Shown here: positions 50,839 through 61,599 of the stretch, one piece after another
How positions within the stretch are numbered: position 1 is the stretch's first letter
How the letters are laid out: every line of letters starts with the position of its first letter
Assembly: GCF_016415625.1 (NCBI RefSeq)
Contig: NZ_WBXP01000012.1
Span: 1-64,000, forward strand
From: Shimwellia pseudoproteus
GTDB lineage: Bacteria; Pseudomonadota; Gammaproteobacteria; Enterobacterales; Enterobacteriaceae
Reading direction: 5' to 3'
DNA length: 64,000 nt
Translations under genes and position numbers: made by a program
The notes under the pieces: model-generated
Database searches by the model: none
What the model was told of the DNA's origin: nothing
What the model saw: the letters and a program-made list of their open reading frames with translations, nothing else

Positions 50839-51258
50839 GTGAAACCTGCTGCTCGTCACCGCGCTCGGGAGTGTGCCGTACAGGCGCTTTACTCCTGGCA
50901 GTTGTCCCATAACGATATTGCTGATGTTGAATATCAGTTCCTGGCTGACCAGGATGTGAAAGATGTGGACGTGTTGTACTTCCGCGAGCTGCTGACCGGT
51001 GTGGCAACCAATAGCGCTTATCTGGATGGCCTGATGAAACCCTGGCTGTCCCGCCAACTGGAAGAGCTGGGGCAGGTGGAAAAAGCCGTTCTGCGTATTG
51101 CGCTGTTTGAGCTGGCAAAACGTTCTGATGTGCCGTACAAAGTGGCCATCAACGAAGCCATCGAGCTGGCAAAAACCTTCGGCGCCGAAGACAGCCATAA
51201 ATTTGTCAATGGCGTGCTCGATAAAGCCGCTCCGCAGATCCGTCCCCACAGAAAGTAA
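50839..51258 (+). CDS. nusB: Transcription antitermination factor NusB
   Basis: This factor binds BoxA RNA with S10 (NusE) in antitermination of rRNA operons. The 139 residues match E. coli Nus[38 protein letters not shown] and [19 protein letters not shown] start at 50839 with AAGGGGA upstream. It lies between ribH and thiL, as in E. coli. Confidence 0.98.
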   Translation: MKPAARHRARECAVQALYSWQLSHNDIADVEYQFLADQDVKDVDVLYFRELLTGVATNSAYLDGLMKPWLSRQLEELGQVEKAVLRIALFELAKRSDVPYKVAINEAIELAKTFGAEDSHKFVNGVLDKAAPQIRPHRK

Positions 51259-51309
51259 TCTTTAAGGCCGGTCCATCCGGCCTTGTTTTCTTCTGCCGAG
51301 GCAAAACCT

Positions 51310-52281
51310 ATGGCTTGTGGCGAATTCTCTCTGATTGCCCGTTACTTTGATCGTGTCCGCCGCGCACGCGCGGATGTTGATACCGGTATCGGCGACGATT
51401 GTGCACTTCTCACTGTCCCTGATAAACAACTGCTGGCCATCAGCACCGATACGCTGGTATCGGGGGTTCACTTCCTGGCCGATATCGATCCGGCGGATCT
51501 GGGCTATAAAGCGCTGGCGGTTAACCTCAGCGATTTAGCGGCTATGGGCGCTGATCCCGCCTGGCTGACCCTGGCCCTGACGCTGCCAGAGGTGGACGAA
51601 GCCTGGCTGGAAGCCTTTAGCGACAGTCTGTTTGAACAACTCAGTTATTACGAAATGCAGCTGATCGGCGGCGATACCACCCGGGGCCCGCTGGCGATGA
51701 CCCTGGGTATTCACGGGTTAGTGCCTGTTGGTCGGGCGCTCACCCGCAGCGGGGCTAAACCGGGGGACTGGATCTACGTGACCGGTACCCTCGGGGACAG
51801 CGCCGCCGGGCTGGCTATCCTCCAGCAGCGGCTGACCGTGCCTGATGCCGCCGCCCGGGATTATCTGGTACAGCGCCATCTGCGCCCGACACCGCGCATT
51901 TTACAGGGGCAGGGGCTGCGGGAGCGGGCCAGCAGCGCTATCGATCTCTCTGACGGGCTGGCGTCTGACTTGCGCCATATTCTCACCGCCAGCGACTGCG
52001 GGGCGCGCATTGATGTTGATGCGTTACCGTTATCGGACGCCTTACGCAGCCACTGTGATGCCGCACAGGCCCTGCGTTGGGCGCTGAGCGGCGGCGAGGA
52101 TTATGAGCTGTGCTTTAGCGTGCCGGAGCTTCACCGCGGCGCACTGGATGTGGCACTGGGCCATTTAGGCGTTCCCTTCACCTGCATTGGACAAATGTGC
52201 GCGCCATCGGACGGGCTACTCTATACCCGCCACGGTGAGCCAGTTATTCTGGATGAAAAAGGCTATGACCATTTCGCGTAG
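51310..52281 (+). CDS. thiL: Thiamine-monophosphate kinase
   Basis: This enzyme phosphorylates thiamine phosphate to the active cofactor TPP. The 323 residues (E. coli 325) include [50 protein letters not shown] and GGDTTRGPL (ATP/Mg sites). The ATG at 51310 has GAGG upstream; the frame to 51283 is not conserved. It overlaps pgpA by 17 bases. Confidence 0.97.
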   Translation: MACGEFSLIARYFDRVRRARADVDTGIGDDCALLTVPDKQLLAISTDTLVSGVHFLADIDPADLGYKALAVNLSDLAAMGADPAWLTLALTLPEVDEAWLEAFSDSLFEQLSYYEMQLIGGDTTRGPLAMTLGIHGLVPVGRALTRSGAKPGDWIYVTGTLGDSAAGLAILQQRLTVPDAAARDYLVQRHLRPTPRILQGQGLRERASSAIDLSDGLASDLRHILTASDCGARIDVDALPLSDALRSHCDAAQALRWALSGGEDYELCFSVPELHRGALDVALGHLGVPFTCIGQMCAPSDGLLYTRHGEPVILDEKGYDHFA

Positions 52282-52780
52282 CGATAAACAACAGGCAAAA
52301 CAGCGCCTGAATTTAGCTAACCCCTGGCACTTACTGGCCACCGGGTTTGGCAGCGGCCTCAGCCCGGTTGTACCGGGCACCATGGGGTCGTTAGCGTCGA
52401 TCCCGTTCTGGTGCCTGTTGATTATGCTGCCCTGGCAGCTCTATTCGCTGGTGGTGATGTTCGCCATCTGTATCGGGGTGTACCTGTGTCACGTTACCGC
52501 AAAGGACATGGGGGTTCATGACCACGGCAGCATCGTCTGGGACGAGTTTGTCGGGATGTGGATAACGCTGATGGCGTTGCCGGTGAATAACTGGCAGTGG
52601 GTACTGATTGGCTTTGTGGTGTTCCGCATCCTCGACATGTGGAAGCCCTGGCCGATCCGCTGGTTCGATAGCAATGTCCAGGGCGGTATGGGGATCATGA
52701 TCGACGACATTGTCGCAGGGGTGATTTCCGCCGGTATTATTTACCTGGTTGGCCACCACTGGCCGCTGGGGATAATCTAA
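52265..52780 (+). CDS. pgpA: Phosphatidylglycerophosphatase A
   Basis: This inner-membrane phosphatase makes phosphatidylglycerol from its phosphate. The 171 residues match E. coli PgpA, with [41 protein letters not shown] and [14 protein letters not shown], and three to four membrane segments. The ATG at 52265 lies inside the thiL end, so translation is coupled. A strong terminator follows the stop. Confidence 0.97.
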   Translation: MTISRSDKQQAKQRLNLANPWHLLATGFGSGLSPVVPGTMGSLASIPFWCLLIMLPWQLYSLVVMFAICIGVYLCHVTAKDMGVHDHGSIVWDEFVGMWITLMALPVNNWQWVLIGFVVFRILDMWKPWPIRWFDSNVQGGMGIMIDDIVAGVISAGIIYLVGHHWPLGII

Positions 52781-52790
52781 TTTACCCATC

Positions 52791-52812
52791 AGGGAGCGTC
52801 GGCTCCCTTTTT
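52791..52812 (+). terminator. Terminator after pgpA
   Basis: AGGGAGC and GCTCCCT flank loop GTCG, followed by a T run; it ends the nrdR-to-pgpA unit. Confidence 0.9.
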
Positions 52813-52931
52813 GTTGGCCGCTGGTGGTATGGGGCGCGGGTAAAGAATTTGATAAATAAACACCTCAGATAATGGCGGTATTTTTTGTCAGGTAATAGCG
52901 CCGGCTGCCGCCAGCGGTTAATTCGCCATAA

Positions 52932-53012
52932 ATGCGCCGAACGTTTCTTGCTATTTTAGCCATCGCTATCATTACTGCTGTCTGGGCGGGAGAGCGATTA
53001 TTATTTCGCTAA
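52932..53012 (+). CDS. Possible tiny membrane protein (26 aa)
   Basis: I do not recognise this frame. It encodes MRRTFLAILAIAIITAVWAGERLLFR: two arginines, a hydrophobic helix of about 15 residues and a basic end, the usual form of a single-pass small membrane protein. The codon before the ATG is a stop, so this start is fixed. No good ribosome site is visible. It lies on the same strand as pgpA, after its terminator. Confidence 0.3.
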   Translation: MRRTFLAILAIAIITAVWAGERLLFR

Positions 53013-53405
53013 AACCGCAGAGTAGCCGGCGGATATTTTGTAAAAAGTCAGAATTATATCCCCCCCGTATTGTGTGAACGTTCTCACCCCTGGGCTTCGG
53101 TGGCTCTGGTAGGCTATGCTAATCAGAGCACCGACACCGCCTGTGGCGCAGGCTGCCGCGGGTGGCCTGCCGGTTGTCGTCAGGCAGGCCCGGAAAAATG
53201 AAAAAGTGTGTTTCATGCGCGTAGGGTATATCCGGAAAACAGGGGGTATCCGCGCCAGTAATATTTATCCTTTTTTGTTTTTTTTCATTAATTAGCCGGG
53301 GGATGGGCAGGCAGTAAATAGCATAACGAGTAGGGTACTGCGGCGTTGCTTACTGCGGTAATTGTGAGCAGACTAACTTAAATAATCGCGTTAGGTTATT
53401 TTCCC

Positions 53406-53504
53406 ATGATGCTATTAGAATTTTCGGCCATTATTGCTGTCGTTTTTTTATTACCGCTCCTTTTTATTTGGGTGATAAAGAAAATCGAACAAGATGCTGA
53501 ATGA
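53406..53504 (+). CDS. Possible small membrane protein (32 aa)
   Basis: I do not recognise this frame. The two ATGs at 53406 and 53409 begin MMLLEFSAIIAVVFLLPLLF, followed by IWVIKKIEQDAE: one long membrane helix, then a basic and acidic cytoplasmic tail. This is the topology of many small enterobacterial stress proteins. Only a weak AGG lies upstream. On the opposite strand the overlapping frame shows no such order. It lies between pgpA and the yajO-like gene, a place that is empty in E. coli. Confidence 0.45.
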   Translation: MMLLEFSAIIAVVFLLPLLFIWVIKKIEQDAE

Positions 53505-53640
53505 GCACCGGCCAGGCCGGCGCCGGGTAGCGACGCAATAACGGTATCACCCCCGCCGGTTCTGCGCTTTTTGTGGTGCAGCGCGTGCTGTTGCCTCGCA
53601 ACGGGCCCCGCTCCCGGGGCCCATAGCACGCCGAAAACGA

Positions 53641-54615
53641 TCAGCTAAATCCGACCACATGATGGGGCTGGTAAGGGGTTTCCAGCTCGGCAATCTGTTC
53701 CGGGCTCAGGGTCAGATCTACGGCGTTAAGCAAATCATCCAGCTGTTCCTGGCGCGAGGTGCCGATAATCGGCGCGGTGACCCCGGGTTTGCTCAGCAGC
53801 CACGCCAGCGCCACCTGGGCGCGGCTGGCCCCGGTATCGTGGGCGATATATGCCAGGCGCTCGGCGATTTGCGCGTCGTTCTCTTCACTGCTCTGGTAGA
53901 GGCTCTTGCCGAACTCATCGGAAATCAGCCGGGCGGTGGTCTCCCCCCAGGGGCGGGTCAGACGGCCCCGGGCCAGTGGGCTCCATGGCAACACCGCGAT
54001 CCCTTCGCTGTAGCACAGCGGCAGCATCTCCCGTTCTTCTTCGCGCTGGATAAGGTTGTACTGATCCTGCATGGTCACGAAGCGGGTCCAGTTATGCTTG
54101 TCCTGGGTGTAGATGGCTTTGGCAAACTGCCAGGCATGCATCGAGGAGGCGCCAATATAGCGGGCCTTCCCGGCTTTCACGACATCGTGTAAAGCTTCGA
54201 GGGTCTCTTCCAGCGGGGTAGTGTAGTCCCAGCGGTGAATTTGCAGCAGATCGACATAATCCATTCCCAACCGGGTCAGGCTGTCGTCAATTGAGCGCAG
54301 GATCTGGGCCCGGGAGAGCCCCTGGGGGAGGTCCCCCACCTGGTGATACACTTTGGTGGCGACCACTACCTCATCACGGCGGGCAAAATCACGGAGCGCC
54401 CGGCCAACAATCTCTTCACTACTGCCAGCGGAGTAACTGTTAGCGGTATCGAAGAAATTAATGCCGCGCTCAAGGGCGTGCTGGATAATCGGGCGGCTGC
54501 TCTCTTCAGGCAGCGTCCAGGCGTGGTTACCCCGGTCCGGTTCGCCAAACGTCATACAGCCGAGGCACAGGCGGGATACCTTCAGATCGGTATTGCCGAG
54601 TTGCTGATAGTGCAT
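53641..54615 (-). CDS. yajO: YajO, aldo/keto reductase
   Basis: This is a cytoplasmic NADPH-dependent aldo/keto reductase of 324 residues, the same as E. coli YajO, which has been linked to ribose-5-phosphate conversion toward DXP and to thiamine metabolism. The catalytic tetrad is visible: Asp56, Tyr61, Lys88 and His127 (DLLQIHRWD). It lies 70 bases after dxs on the same strand, as in E. coli. Confidence 0.92.
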   Translation of the reverse strand: MHYQQLGNTDLKVSRLCLGCMTFGEPDRGNHAWTLPEESSRPIIQHALERGINFFDTANSYSAGSSEEIVGRALRDFARRDEVVVATKVYHQVGDLPQGLSRAQILRSIDDSLTRLGMDYVDLLQIHRWDYTTPLEETLEALHDVVKAGKARYIGASSMHAWQFAKAIYTQDKHNWTRFVTMQDQYNLIQREEEREMLPLCYSEGIAVLPWSPLARGRLTRPWGETTARLISDEFGKSLYQSSEENDAQIAERLAYIAHDTGASRAQVALAWLLSKPGVTAPIIGTSRQEQLDDLLNAVDLTLSPEQIAELETPYQPHHVVGFS

Positions 54616-54685
54616 TTATTTCACTCCTGCTGATGCTAGTGTTCTGTTGCTTTAGCATAGCAGGAGTGGGGTCAGGGGGCGGCGA

Positions 54686-56548
54686 TCAGGCCAGCCAGTT
54701 TTTGATGCGGGTCAGGATCTGGTCACTATTCAGGCCGGCATCGGCCCGGGCTTCATCCTGGGTACCCTGGGGGATAAAGTGGTCAGGCAGGCCGATATTC
54801 AGTACCGCTACCGGGCGACGGTGGGCCATCAGCACTTCATTTACGCCGCTACCGGCACCGCCCATAATGGCATTCTCTTCGAGGGTGATCAGCGCGTCGT
54901 GGCGGGCGGCCAGTTCGAGGATCAGCGCCTCATCGAGGGGTTTAGCAAACCGCATATCCACCAGGGTGGCATTGAGGGTTTCCGCCACGGATGCGGCTTC
55001 GCCAATCAGGGTGCCGAAGTTGAGAATCGCCAGTTTTTCCCCTTCACGCTTAATGATCCCTTTACCGATGGGCAACCGCTCGAGGGGCTGTAACGCCACC
55101 CCGGTAACATTGCCGCGCGGGTAGCGCACGGCGCAGGGCCCTTTCGGGTAGTGGTAGCCGGTGTACAGCATCTGGCGGCATTCGTTCTCATCACTCGGGG
55201 TCATGATAACCATGTCGGGAATGCAGCGCAGGAAGGACAAATCAAACGCGCCCTGGTGGGTCTGGCCGTCCGCGCCGACAATACCGGCCCGGTCAATGGC
55301 AAACAGCACCGGCAGTTTTTGAATGGCGACATCGTGGATCAGCTGATCGTAGGCGCGCTGTAAGAAGGTGGAGTAGATAGCCACTACCGGCTTATAGCCA
55401 CCAATGGCGAGGCCCGCCGCAAAGGTGACTGCGTGCTGCTCGGCAATGGCGACATCGAAATATTGTTCGGGGAACTTGCGCGAGAATTCCACCATCCCGG
55501 AGCCTTCACGCATCGCCGGGGTGATGGCCATCAGTTTGTCGTCCCCCGCGGCGGTTTCACACAGCCAGTCACCGAAGATCTTCGAGTAGGTCGGGGTGGT
55601 ATTGGTACTCTTCGGCAGTTGCCCGGTCAGGGGATCAAATTTCGGCACCGCGTGGTAGCTGATGGGGTCTTTTTCGGCGGGGGCATAGCCCCGGCCTTTC
55701 TTGGTCATGATATGTAAAAACTGCGGGCCTTTCAGGTCGCGCATGTTTTTCAGGGTGCTGACCAGCCCCAGCACATCGTGGCCATCCACCGGACCAATAT
55801 AGTTAAAGCCCAGCTCTTCAAACAGGGTCCCTGGTACCACCATGCCTTTGATATGCTCTTCGGTGCGTTTGAGCAGCTCTTTAATTGGCGGCACGCTGGA
55901 GAACACTTTTTTGCCGCCTTCCCGCAAAGAGGAGTACAGCTTGCCGGACAGCAACTGGGCGAGGTGGTTATTCAGGGCGCCGACATTTTCAGAAATTGAC
56001 ATCTCATTGTCGTTCAGCACCACCAGCATATCCGGGCGAATATCCCCGGCGTGGTTCATGGCTTCAAAGGCCATTCCGGCGGTGATTGCGCCATCGCCAA
56101 TCACGCAGACCGTGCGCCGGTCTTTGCCTTCTTTGGCGGCCGCCACCGCAATACCGATACCGGCGCTGATCGAGGTGGACGAGTGGCCAACGCTTAACAC
56201 GTCGTACTCGCTCTCCTGGCGCCACGGGAACGGGTGCAGGCCATTCTTCTGGCGAATAGTGTCGATTTTGTCACGGCGACCGGTGAGGATCTTATGGGGA
56301 TAGGCCTGGTGGCCCACATCCCAGATCAAGCGGTCAAATGGGGTGTTATAGACATAATGCAGTGCTACGGTGAGCTCAACAGTACCGAGCCCGGAAGCAA
56401 AATGTCCACTGGAGCGGCTTACGCTGTCCAGCAGATAGCGACGCAGCTCGTCACATAATTTGGGCAGCGTCTCTTTCGGGATCAGACGCAATTCTTCAGT
56501 GGACTCTACCAGTGCCAGAGTGGGGTATTTGGCAATATCAAAACTCAT
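54686..56548 (-). CDS. dxs: 1-deoxy-D-xylulose-5-phosphate synthase
   Basis: This TPP enzyme condenses pyruvate with glyceraldehyde 3-phosphate to DXP for isoprenoids, thiamine and pyridoxal. The 620 residues match E. coli Dxs. His49 and His80 are in place; GDGAITAG at 151-158 begins the TPP motif, and the catalytic Glu lies in [13 protein letters not shown] (near 370). The ATG at 56546-56548 aligns with E. coli MSFDIAKYP; a GTG just before it is possible. It is the third gene of xseB-ispA-dxs. Confidence 0.98.
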   Translation of the reverse strand: MSFDIAKYPTLALVESTEELRLIPKETLPKLCDELRRYLLDSVSRSSGHFASGLGTVELTVALHYVYNTPFDRLIWDVGHQAYPHKILTGRRDKIDTIRQKNGLHPFPWRQESEYDVLSVGHSSTSISAGIGIAVAAAKEGKDRRTVCVIGDGAITAGMAFEAMNHAGDIRPDMLVVLNDNEMSISENVGALNNHLAQLLSGKLYSSLREGGKKVFSSVPPIKELLKRTEEHIKGMVVPGTLFEELGFNYIGPVDGHDVLGLVSTLKNMRDLKGPQFLHIMTKKGRGYAPAEKDPISYHAVPKFDPLTGQLPKSTNTTPTYSKIFGDWLCETAAGDDKLMAITPAMREGSGMVEFSRKFPEQYFDVAIAEQHAVTFAAGLAIGGYKPVVAIYSTFLQRAYDQLIHDVAIQKLPVLFAIDRAGIVGADGQTHQGAFDLSFLRCIPDMVIMTPSDENECRQMLYTGYHYPKGPCAVRYPRGNVTGVALQPLERLPIGKGIIKREGEKLAILNFGTLIGEAASVAETLNATLVDMRFAKPLDEALILELAARHDALITLEENAIMGGAGSGVNEVLMAHRRPVAVLNIGLPDHFIPQGTQDEARADAGLNSDQILTRIKNWLA

Positions 56549-56565
56549 CACAGACTCATTATGTG

Positions 56566-57468
56566 TTATTTGTCACGCTGTACAATGTACCGGGCTAACG
56601 CTTCAAGGGTTGAGGTGTCCAGCGACTGTTGTGCCGCGAGCGTTTCCAGAACCTGGCAGGCATTAAGATAAAGCTCCTGTGCTCTGGCTTTTGCCTGTTC
56701 CAGGCCTAATATCGCCGGGTAGGTGCTCTTACCCAAATGCTGGTCAGAGCCCTGGCGCTTACCCAGCACGGCAGTATCGCCCACCACATCCAGAATGTCA
56801 TCCTGCACCTGGAATGCCAGGCCGATGCAGTCCGCGTAGCTATCCAGCAAAGGTAATGCCTGGCGGCCCGCGTCACCGGCCGCCAGCGCGCCCATACGTA
56901 CTGCTGCGCGGATCAACATGCCGGTTTTATGGCGGTGGATCTGCTCCAGCTCCGTAAGGCTGACGGACTGGCCTTCTGCCGCCAGATCCAGCGCCTGGCC
57001 GCCGCACATCCCGGCAATACCGCTGGCGTTGGCCAGTTCAGAAATCATTGCCAGCCGGGAGGCCGGGCTGACATTTTCCATCTCGTTGTCAGACAGTATA
57101 GAGAACGCCAGCGTTTGTAGCGCGTCGCCGGCCAGAATCGCGCTGGCCTCGCCAAATTTAATATGGCAGGTGGGCTGACCACGACGCAGATCGTCATCGT
57201 CCATTGCCGGGAGGTCATCGTGGATCAGCGAATAGGCGTGAATACACTCAACCGCCGCCGCCGGGACGTCCAGTGCGGCTGGCGCAACGCCAAACATCTC
57301 GCCGGTGGCGTAGACCAGGAACGGGCGCAGCCGTTTTCCGCCCAGCAGTGTGCCATAGTGCATACAGGCTACCAGTGGACTGTTCTGAAATGGCAGGGGA
57401 GCAATAAAACGTGTCAGTGCCTGATTGGCCCGCAAAGCCTGGGCCTGCAGCTGTTGCTTAAAATCCAT
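56566..57468 (-). CDS. ispA: Farnesyl diphosphate synthase
   Basis: This enzyme makes geranyl and farnesyl diphosphate, used for undecaprenol, quinones and heme O (CyoE). The 300 residues (E. coli 299) carry the first Asp-rich motif [10 protein letters not shown] (84-93) and the second QVQDDILD (Asp223, Asp224, Asp227). Its ATG overlaps the xseB stop by one base (TAATG), so translation is coupled. Confidence 0.98.
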   Translation of the reverse strand: MDFKQQLQAQALRANQALTRFIAPLPFQNSPLVACMHYGTLLGGKRLRPFLVYATGEMFGVAPAALDVPAAAVECIHAYSLIHDDLPAMDDDDLRRGQPTCHIKFGEASAILAGDALQTLAFSILSDNEMENVSPASRLAMISELANASGIAGMCGGQALDLAAEGQSVSLTELEQIHRHKTGMLIRAAVRMGALAAGDAGRQALPLLDSYADCIGLAFQVQDDILDVVGDTAVLGKRQGSDQHLGKSTYPAILGLEQAKARAQELYLNACQVLETLAAQQSLDTSTLEALARYIVQRDK

Positions 57469-57710
57469 TACTCAGCATCCGGCGTAAAAGGGGTAAGTGG
57501 TGCGTCTTCATTTTCACTCAGCAGGATTTGCACGCGCTGCTCGGCCTGCTGCAGTTTCACTTGTCCCTGACGCGCCAGTTGAATACCGCGCTCAAACTCG
57601 GTCAGGGCACTTTCCAGCGGTAAATCACCGCTTTCCAGACGGGTTACTATTTGTTCCAGTTCCTGAAGCGCGTTTTCAAAACTGGCTGGGAGTTCGTTTT
57701 TCTTCGCCAT
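57468..57710 (-). CDS. xseB: Exonuclease VII small subunit
   Basis: This 80-residue helical protein (E. coli XseB is 80) pairs with XseA in the single-strand nuclease Exo[43 protein letters not shown] is characteristic. It is the first gene of the xseB-ispA-dxs-yajO run. It diverges from thiI; the gap contains one copy of a 15-base motif also found before yajQ. Confidence 0.96.
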   Translation of the reverse strand: MAKKNELPASFENALQELEQIVTRLESGDLPLESALTEFERGIQLARQGQVKLQQAEQRVQILLSENEDAPLTPFTPDAE

Positions 57711-57786
57711 GGTAAATCTCTAACCCGGTAGGTGGTTATCATTTTGTGAAGCAGTATGGTAACCAGAACCCGGCGATAATCAAATA

Positions 57787-57801
57787 AGCCTTAATAGGTT
57801 G
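57787..57801 (+). repeat. 15-base motif AGCCTTAATAGGTTG, first copy
   Basis: This is identical to 60964-60978. It lies in the divergent gap between xseB and thiI. Confidence 0.5.
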
Positions 57802-57936
57802 GTTATGTGCGCCGTCTCACAACAGTGATATACTTGCGCGCTTTGGATGCAGGCGCCAGTGGTGCGACTGCATATTTACTCTCTTCAGCCAGCGGACATC
57901 ATCGTTGCATGGCTGACCAACGAATACTTAGTCGCC

Positions 57937-59385
57937 ATGAAGTTTATCATTAAATTATTCCCGGAAATCACCATCAAAAGCCAATCTGTGCGTTTGCGCT
58001 TTATTAAGATTCTTACCGGGAATATTCGTAACGTTCTTAAGCATTATGATGAAGAGCTGGCTGTTGTTCGCCACTGGGACCACATTGTGGTGCGCGCCAA
58101 AGATGAAAGCCAGAAAACCGCCATCCGCGAGGCGCTGACCCGTATTCCGGGTATTCACCATATCCTTGATGTTGACGATATGCCGTTTACCTCGATGCAC
58201 GACATCTTCGAGCAGGCCCTGGAAATGTACCAGGAGCGGCTACAGGGGAAAACGTTTTGTGTGCGCGTGAAGCGCCGCGGTAAGCATGAGTTCACCTCGA
58301 TTGAGGTTGAGCGCTATGTGGGCGGCGGGCTGAACCAGCATATCGAGTCTGCCCGGGTAAAACTGACCAACCCGGATGTGACGGTAAATTTAGAAATCGA
58401 AGATGACCGTCTGCTGCTGGTGAAAGGCCGCTATGAAGGCATCGGCGGTTACCCGATAGGCACCCAGGAAGATGTCCTGTCGCTGATTTCCGGCGGCTTC
58501 GATTCCGGCGTTTCCAGCTATATGCTAATGCGTCGCGGTTGCCGGGTGCATTACTGCTTCTTTAACCTTGGTGGTGCGGCCCACGAAATCGGCGTTAAGC
58601 AGGTGGCACACTACCTGTGGAACCGCTTTGGCAGCTCCCACCGGGTACGCTTTGTGGCGATTAACTTCGAGCCGGTAGTCGGTGAAATCCTTGAAAAAGT
58701 CGATGACGGCCAGATGGGCGTGGTGCTGAAGCGTATGATGGTGCGCGCCGCCTCGAAAGTGGCTGAGCGCTACGGGGTTCAGGCCCTGGTGACCGGCGAA
58801 GCGCTGGGCCAGGTGTCCAGCCAAACCCTCACGAACCTGCGGTTGATCGACAATGTGTCTGACACCTTGATCCTGCGCCCGCTTATCTCCCACGACAAAG
58901 AGCACATCATCAATCTGGCCCGGGAAATCGGCACCGAAGACTTTGCCCGCACCATGCCGGAATACTGCGGTGTAATTTCCAAAAGCCCCACCGTGAAGGC
59001 GGTGAAATCCCGGATTGAAGCGGAAGAAGCCCACTTTGATTTTGCTATCCTCGACAAGGTTGTCGAAGAGGCGGTCAACATGGATATCCGCGACATTGCC
59101 CAGCAGACCACCGAGAGCGTGGTGGAAGTGGAAACCGTGCGCGGTGTGGACGCCAATGAAGTAATCCTCGATATCCGCTCCGTTGATGAGCAGGACGAGA
59201 AGCCGCTACAGCTAGACAATGTGACGGTGGTTGGCCTGCCGTTCTACAAGCTGAGCACCAAATTCGGCGATCTGGACCAGAGTAAAACCTACTTGCTGTG
59301 GTGTGAGCGTGGGGTGATGAGCCGTTTGCAGGCGCTCTATCTGCGCGAGCAGGGCTTTAACAACGTGAAAGTGTATCGCCCGTAA
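57937..59385 (+). CDS. thiI: tRNA 4-thiouridine synthase / thiamine sulfurtransferase ThiI
   Basis: This enzyme transfers sulfur to U8 of tRNA and to ThiS for thiamine synthesis. The 482 residues match E. coli ThiI: a THUMP region (about 60-165), the PP-loop SGGFDS at 185-190, a Cys in PEYCGV (near 344) and a C-terminal rhodanese domain with Cys in [10 protein letters not shown] (near 456). The ATG at 57937 is the conserved start. Confidence 0.97.
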   Translation: MKFIIKLFPEITIKSQSVRLRFIKILTGNIRNVLKHYDEELAVVRHWDHIVVRAKDESQKTAIREALTRIPGIHHILDVDDMPFTSMHDIFEQALEMYQERLQGKTFCVRVKRRGKHEFTSIEVERYVGGGLNQHIESARVKLTNPDVTVNLEIEDDRLLLVKGRYEGIGGYPIGTQEDVLSLISGGFDSGVSSYMLMRRGCRVHYCFFNLGGAAHEIGVKQVAHYLWNRFGSSHRVRFVAINFEPVVGEILEKVDDGQMGVVLKRMMVRAASKVAERYGVQALVTGEALGQVSSQTLTNLRLIDNVSDTLILRPLISHDKEHIINLAREIGTEDFARTMPEYCGVISKSPTVKAVKSRIEAEEAHFDFAILDKVVEEAVNMDIRDIAQQTTESVVEVETVRGVDANEVILDIRSVDEQDEKPLQLDNVTVVGLPFYKLSTKFGDLDQSKTYLLWCERGVMSRLQALYLREQGFNNVKVYRP

Positions 59386-59395
59386 CACCCGCGCT

Positions 59396-59424
59396 AAAAA
59401 AGCAGGCAGCCCGCAGGCTGCCTG
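59396..59424 (-). terminator. Terminator between thiI and yajL
   Basis: CAGGCAGCC and GGCTGCCTG flank loop CGCA. On the minus strand the hairpin is followed by CTTTTTTAG, so it terminates yajL well. On the plus strand only TT follows, so it serves thiI less well. Confidence 0.8.
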
Positions 59425-59449
59425 TTGGGTGCATCACCAGGGCAGGGGA

Positions 59450-60040
59450 TTAATCCGCGTAGTTATAAATTCCCGCCGCCAGCACTAACTGCGCCGCCAC
59501 CTCGGCGGCTTTTTCTTTGCCCGCCAGCAGATCAATAATTTTTAGCGCGAAGTCAATACTGGTGCCCGGCCCCTGGCTGGTGAGCAGTTTGACGCGCTCG
59601 TCGTAGTAACAGCGTTTATCCATCCAGCTATCTGCCGGAATGGTGGCTTTTAAGCCCGGGAAGCCGGTCATATTGCCCAGCACAAAGATATTGTGGTGGG
59701 CCAGCACGGTGCCCGGCGCGGCGCAAATCGCCGCCACAATCCGGCCGGAGAGATGAAACTGGCGCACGGTTTCCACCAGCAGTGGGCTGTCGCGCAGGCA
59801 CTCTGCGCCTTTCAGGCCGCCGGGCAGCACAATTACATCGAACTCGCCATCGGCCACGCTGACCAGCGGGGCATCCGCCAGCAGTTTTACCCCCCGGGAG
59901 CAGGTAATGGTGAGGTCACCGTCGCTGGCGACGCTGGCGGTGGTGGCCCGGATCCCGGCGCGGACCAGCAGGTCGATAGTGGTGACCGCTTCGGTCTCTT
60001 CACAGCCAGGTGCCAGGCAGATCAGCGCTGATGCGCTCAT
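59450..60040 (-). CDS. yajL: YajL, DJ-1/PfpI-family chaperone/deglycase
   Basis: This is a homologue of human DJ-1 that protects proteins against oxidative and carbonyl damage in E. coli. The 196 residues match E. coli YajL. The reactive Cys106 lies in VAAICAAPG, and the conserved Glu near the start is in [12 protein letters not shown]. The ATG at 60038-60040 aligns with E. coli MSASAL and has AAGGA upstream. It begins inside the 3' end of panE (41-base overlap). Confidence 0.96.
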   Translation of the reverse strand: MSASALICLAPGCEETEAVTTIDLLVRAGIRATTASVASDGDLTITCSRGVKLLADAPLVSVADGEFDVIVLPGGLKGAECLRDSPLLVETVRQFHLSGRIVAAICAAPGTVLAHHNIFVLGNMTGFPGLKATIPADSWMDKRCYYDERVKLLTSQGPGTSIDFALKIIDLLAGKEKAAEVAAQLVLAAGIYNYAD

Positions 60041-60914
60041 ATTCACTTTCCTTCTGTTTAATCATTTCGAACAGGCGCCGGTTTTCCGGCAGGCTAATGC
60101 CGTGGGCCCGGCCCCGCTGGAGCAAATAGCCGGTGATGTAGTCAATTTCCGTGTGGCGTTGCAGGCGCACGTCCTGGAGCATTGACGAAATATTCTGGCC
60201 GGTGGTGTCGATTATCTGCTCAACATAGCTCAGCAGGCCCTCCGGGGAGGTGTGGTAGCCATCGCGGCCCATCACCAGCGCCACCTCCTGGCAGACGGCG
60301 GCCACCTCGTCACGGTGCAGGATAAGCGCCCCGTTGGGGCAGTTATAGATTGCCGTCAGCGGGTTGATTACGCAGTTTACCGCCAGTTTTTGCCAGCAGG
60401 CGGCGGCGATATCATCATGCCAGGCGACGTCTGGCAAGACCTGGTGCAGCCGTTCCGCCAGCTCGCTAAAGGCTTTACCGGCCGGGTTCCCCGGGCCGAT
60501 ATGGGTTGTTCCCCCGGCAACGTGAATAATCACATTACCGTCACGCCGGGCGGCGTGGGTGGTCACCCCCTGCAAGAGCGGATTGGGTAAGTCGCTGAGC
60601 TCATCGAGGGTGCCCATGCCATTGTGCAACAGCAAAATCGGGCAGCCCGGGGCGAGACTGGTTTTTAGGTTTTTAAGCGCCCCAAATACCTGCCAGGCTT
60701 TCAGTGTGACGATCAGCAGATCGCTGTTCGATAAAAATGCCGGATCGTTAGCGGTGAGCGTGTGGTTAAAAACACTGCCGTCAGTTTCAATCAGGTTAAT
60801 ACTGCAATAAGGCTGGGCTACCCGCAGCCAGCCCTGGACTTCATGTCCTTGTTTATACAGCGCTGTCAGCCAGAGTTGCCCTAAAGCACCACAGCCCAGT
60901 ACGGTTATTTTCAT
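60000..60914 (-). CDS. panE: 2-dehydropantoate 2-reductase
   Basis: This enzyme reduces ketopantoate to pantoate with NADPH for coenzyme A synthesis. The 304 residues (E. coli 303) open with [19 protein letters not shown] (Rossmann glycine motif 7-12) and include the catalytic Lys region [16 protein letters not shown] and the C-terminal [10 protein letters not shown]. It overlaps yajL and is divergent from yajQ. Confidence 0.96.
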   Translation of the reverse strand: MKITVLGCGALGQLWLTALYKQGHEVQGWLRVAQPYCSINLIETDGSVFNHTLTANDPAFLSNSDLLIVTLKAWQVFGALKNLKTSLAPGCPILLLHNGMGTLDELSDLPNPLLQGVTTHAARRDGNVIIHVAGGTTHIGPGNPAGKAFSELAERLHQVLPDVAWHDDIAAACWQKLAVNCVINPLTAIYNCPNGALILHRDEVAAVCQEVALVMGRDGYHTSPEGLLSYVEQIIDTTGQNISSMLQDVRLQRHTEIDYITGYLLQRGRAHGISLPENRRLFEMIKQKESEYERISADLPGTWL

Positions 60915-60963
60915 TACGCCTCCCCACCCGGTACGGCACGGGTGTTGTTATTTCCCCTATTAT

Positions 60964-60998
60964 AGCCTTAATAGGTTGCTAACCGCCTTAACGGGTTG
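60964..60998 (+). repeat. 15-base motif, second copy, with degenerate tandem copy
   Basis: AGCCTTAATAGGTTG (60964-60978) is followed 20 bases on by CGCCTTAACGGGTTG (60984-60998), which agrees in 12 of 15 positions. It lies in the divergent panE-yajQ gap, just upstream of TACAAT (61004-61009), a possible yajQ -10 without a good -35. Confidence 0.5.
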
Positions 60999-61055
60999 TT
61001 TTGTACAATTCAGCGGGTATCATGCTTGCCAGTAAAACCTAAGGGAGAAGCGAAT

Positions 61056-61547
61056 ATGCCATCTTTTGATATTGTTTCTGAAGTCGAAATTCAGGAAGTC
61101 CAGAATGCGGTGGATAACGCCAGCCGTGAACTTGAGACCCGCTTCGACTTTCGTAATGTCACTGCCAGTTTCGAACTGAACGACAAAGACAAAACCATTA
61201 AAGTGGTCAGCGAGTCTGATTTTCAGGTAAACCAGCTGCTGGATATTTTGCGGGCCAAGCTGCTCAAGCGCGGCATTGAAGGCGGCTCTATTGAGGTGCC
61301 GGAAGAGTTTGAGCACAGCGGTAAAACCTGGAGCGTTAATGCGAAACTGCGCCAGGGGATCGACAGCGCCATGGCGAAGAAAATCGTCAAGATTATCAAA
61401 GACAGCAAACTGAAAGTGCAGGCCCAGATTCAGGGAGACCAGGTGCGGGTCACCGGTAAAGCACGCGATGATTTACAGGCGGTGATGCAGCTGGTGCGCA
61501 GCGGTAAGCTGGGCCAGCCGTTCCAGTTTAATAATTTCCGCGACTGA
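61056..61547 (+). CDS. yajQ: YajQ, UPF0234 nucleotide-binding protein
   Basis: This is a 163-residue protein identical in length to E. coli YajQ. Relatives in Xanthomonas and Pseudomonas bind cyclic di-GMP; the E. coli protein binds nucleotides or RNA in vitro. It begins [22 protein letters not shown] and ends [12 protein letters not shown], typical of the family. AAGGGAGAAG precedes the ATG at 61056. A strong bidirectional terminator separates it from yajR. Confidence 0.96.
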   Translation: MPSFDIVSEVEIQEVQNAVDNASRELETRFDFRNVTASFELNDKDKTIKVVSESDFQVNQLLDILRAKLLKRGIEGGSIEVPEEFEHSGKTWSVNAKLRQGIDSAMAKKIVKIIKDSKLKVQAQIQGDQVRVTGKARDDLQAVMQLVRSGKLGQPFQFNNFRD

Positions 61548-61570
61548 TCCGTCAGCGCGATTAGCGATAC

Positions 61571-61599
61571 AAAAAACGCCCCGTCCGGGGCGTTTTTTT
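61571..61599. terminator. Bidirectional terminator between yajQ and yajR
   Basis: AAAAAACGCCCC and GGGGCGTTTTTTT form a symmetric hairpin with A and T runs on both sides, so it can stop transcripts from both convergent genes. Confidence 0.93.

Larger units (their letters stand above)
52813..53640 (+). other. Gene-poor stretch between pgpA and the yajO-like gene
   Basis: Apart from the two tiny frames described at 52932-53012 and 53406-53504, I see no protein gene in these 828 bases. A perfect 8-bp inverted repeat (53164-53171 with 53183-53190) and GGGCCCCG/CGGGGCCC (53603-53610 with 53615-53622), the latter a possible yajO end hairpin, are present. A short frame at 53215-53295 has a hydrophobic end (YPFLFFFIN) but no ribosome site. 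Confidence 0.5.

Noticed and set aside
53201-53295. Tiny frames (7 codons at 53198, 27 codons at 53215) as a type I toxin
   Set aside because: No antisense promoter or toxin-like pattern is visible and the starts lack ribosome sites.
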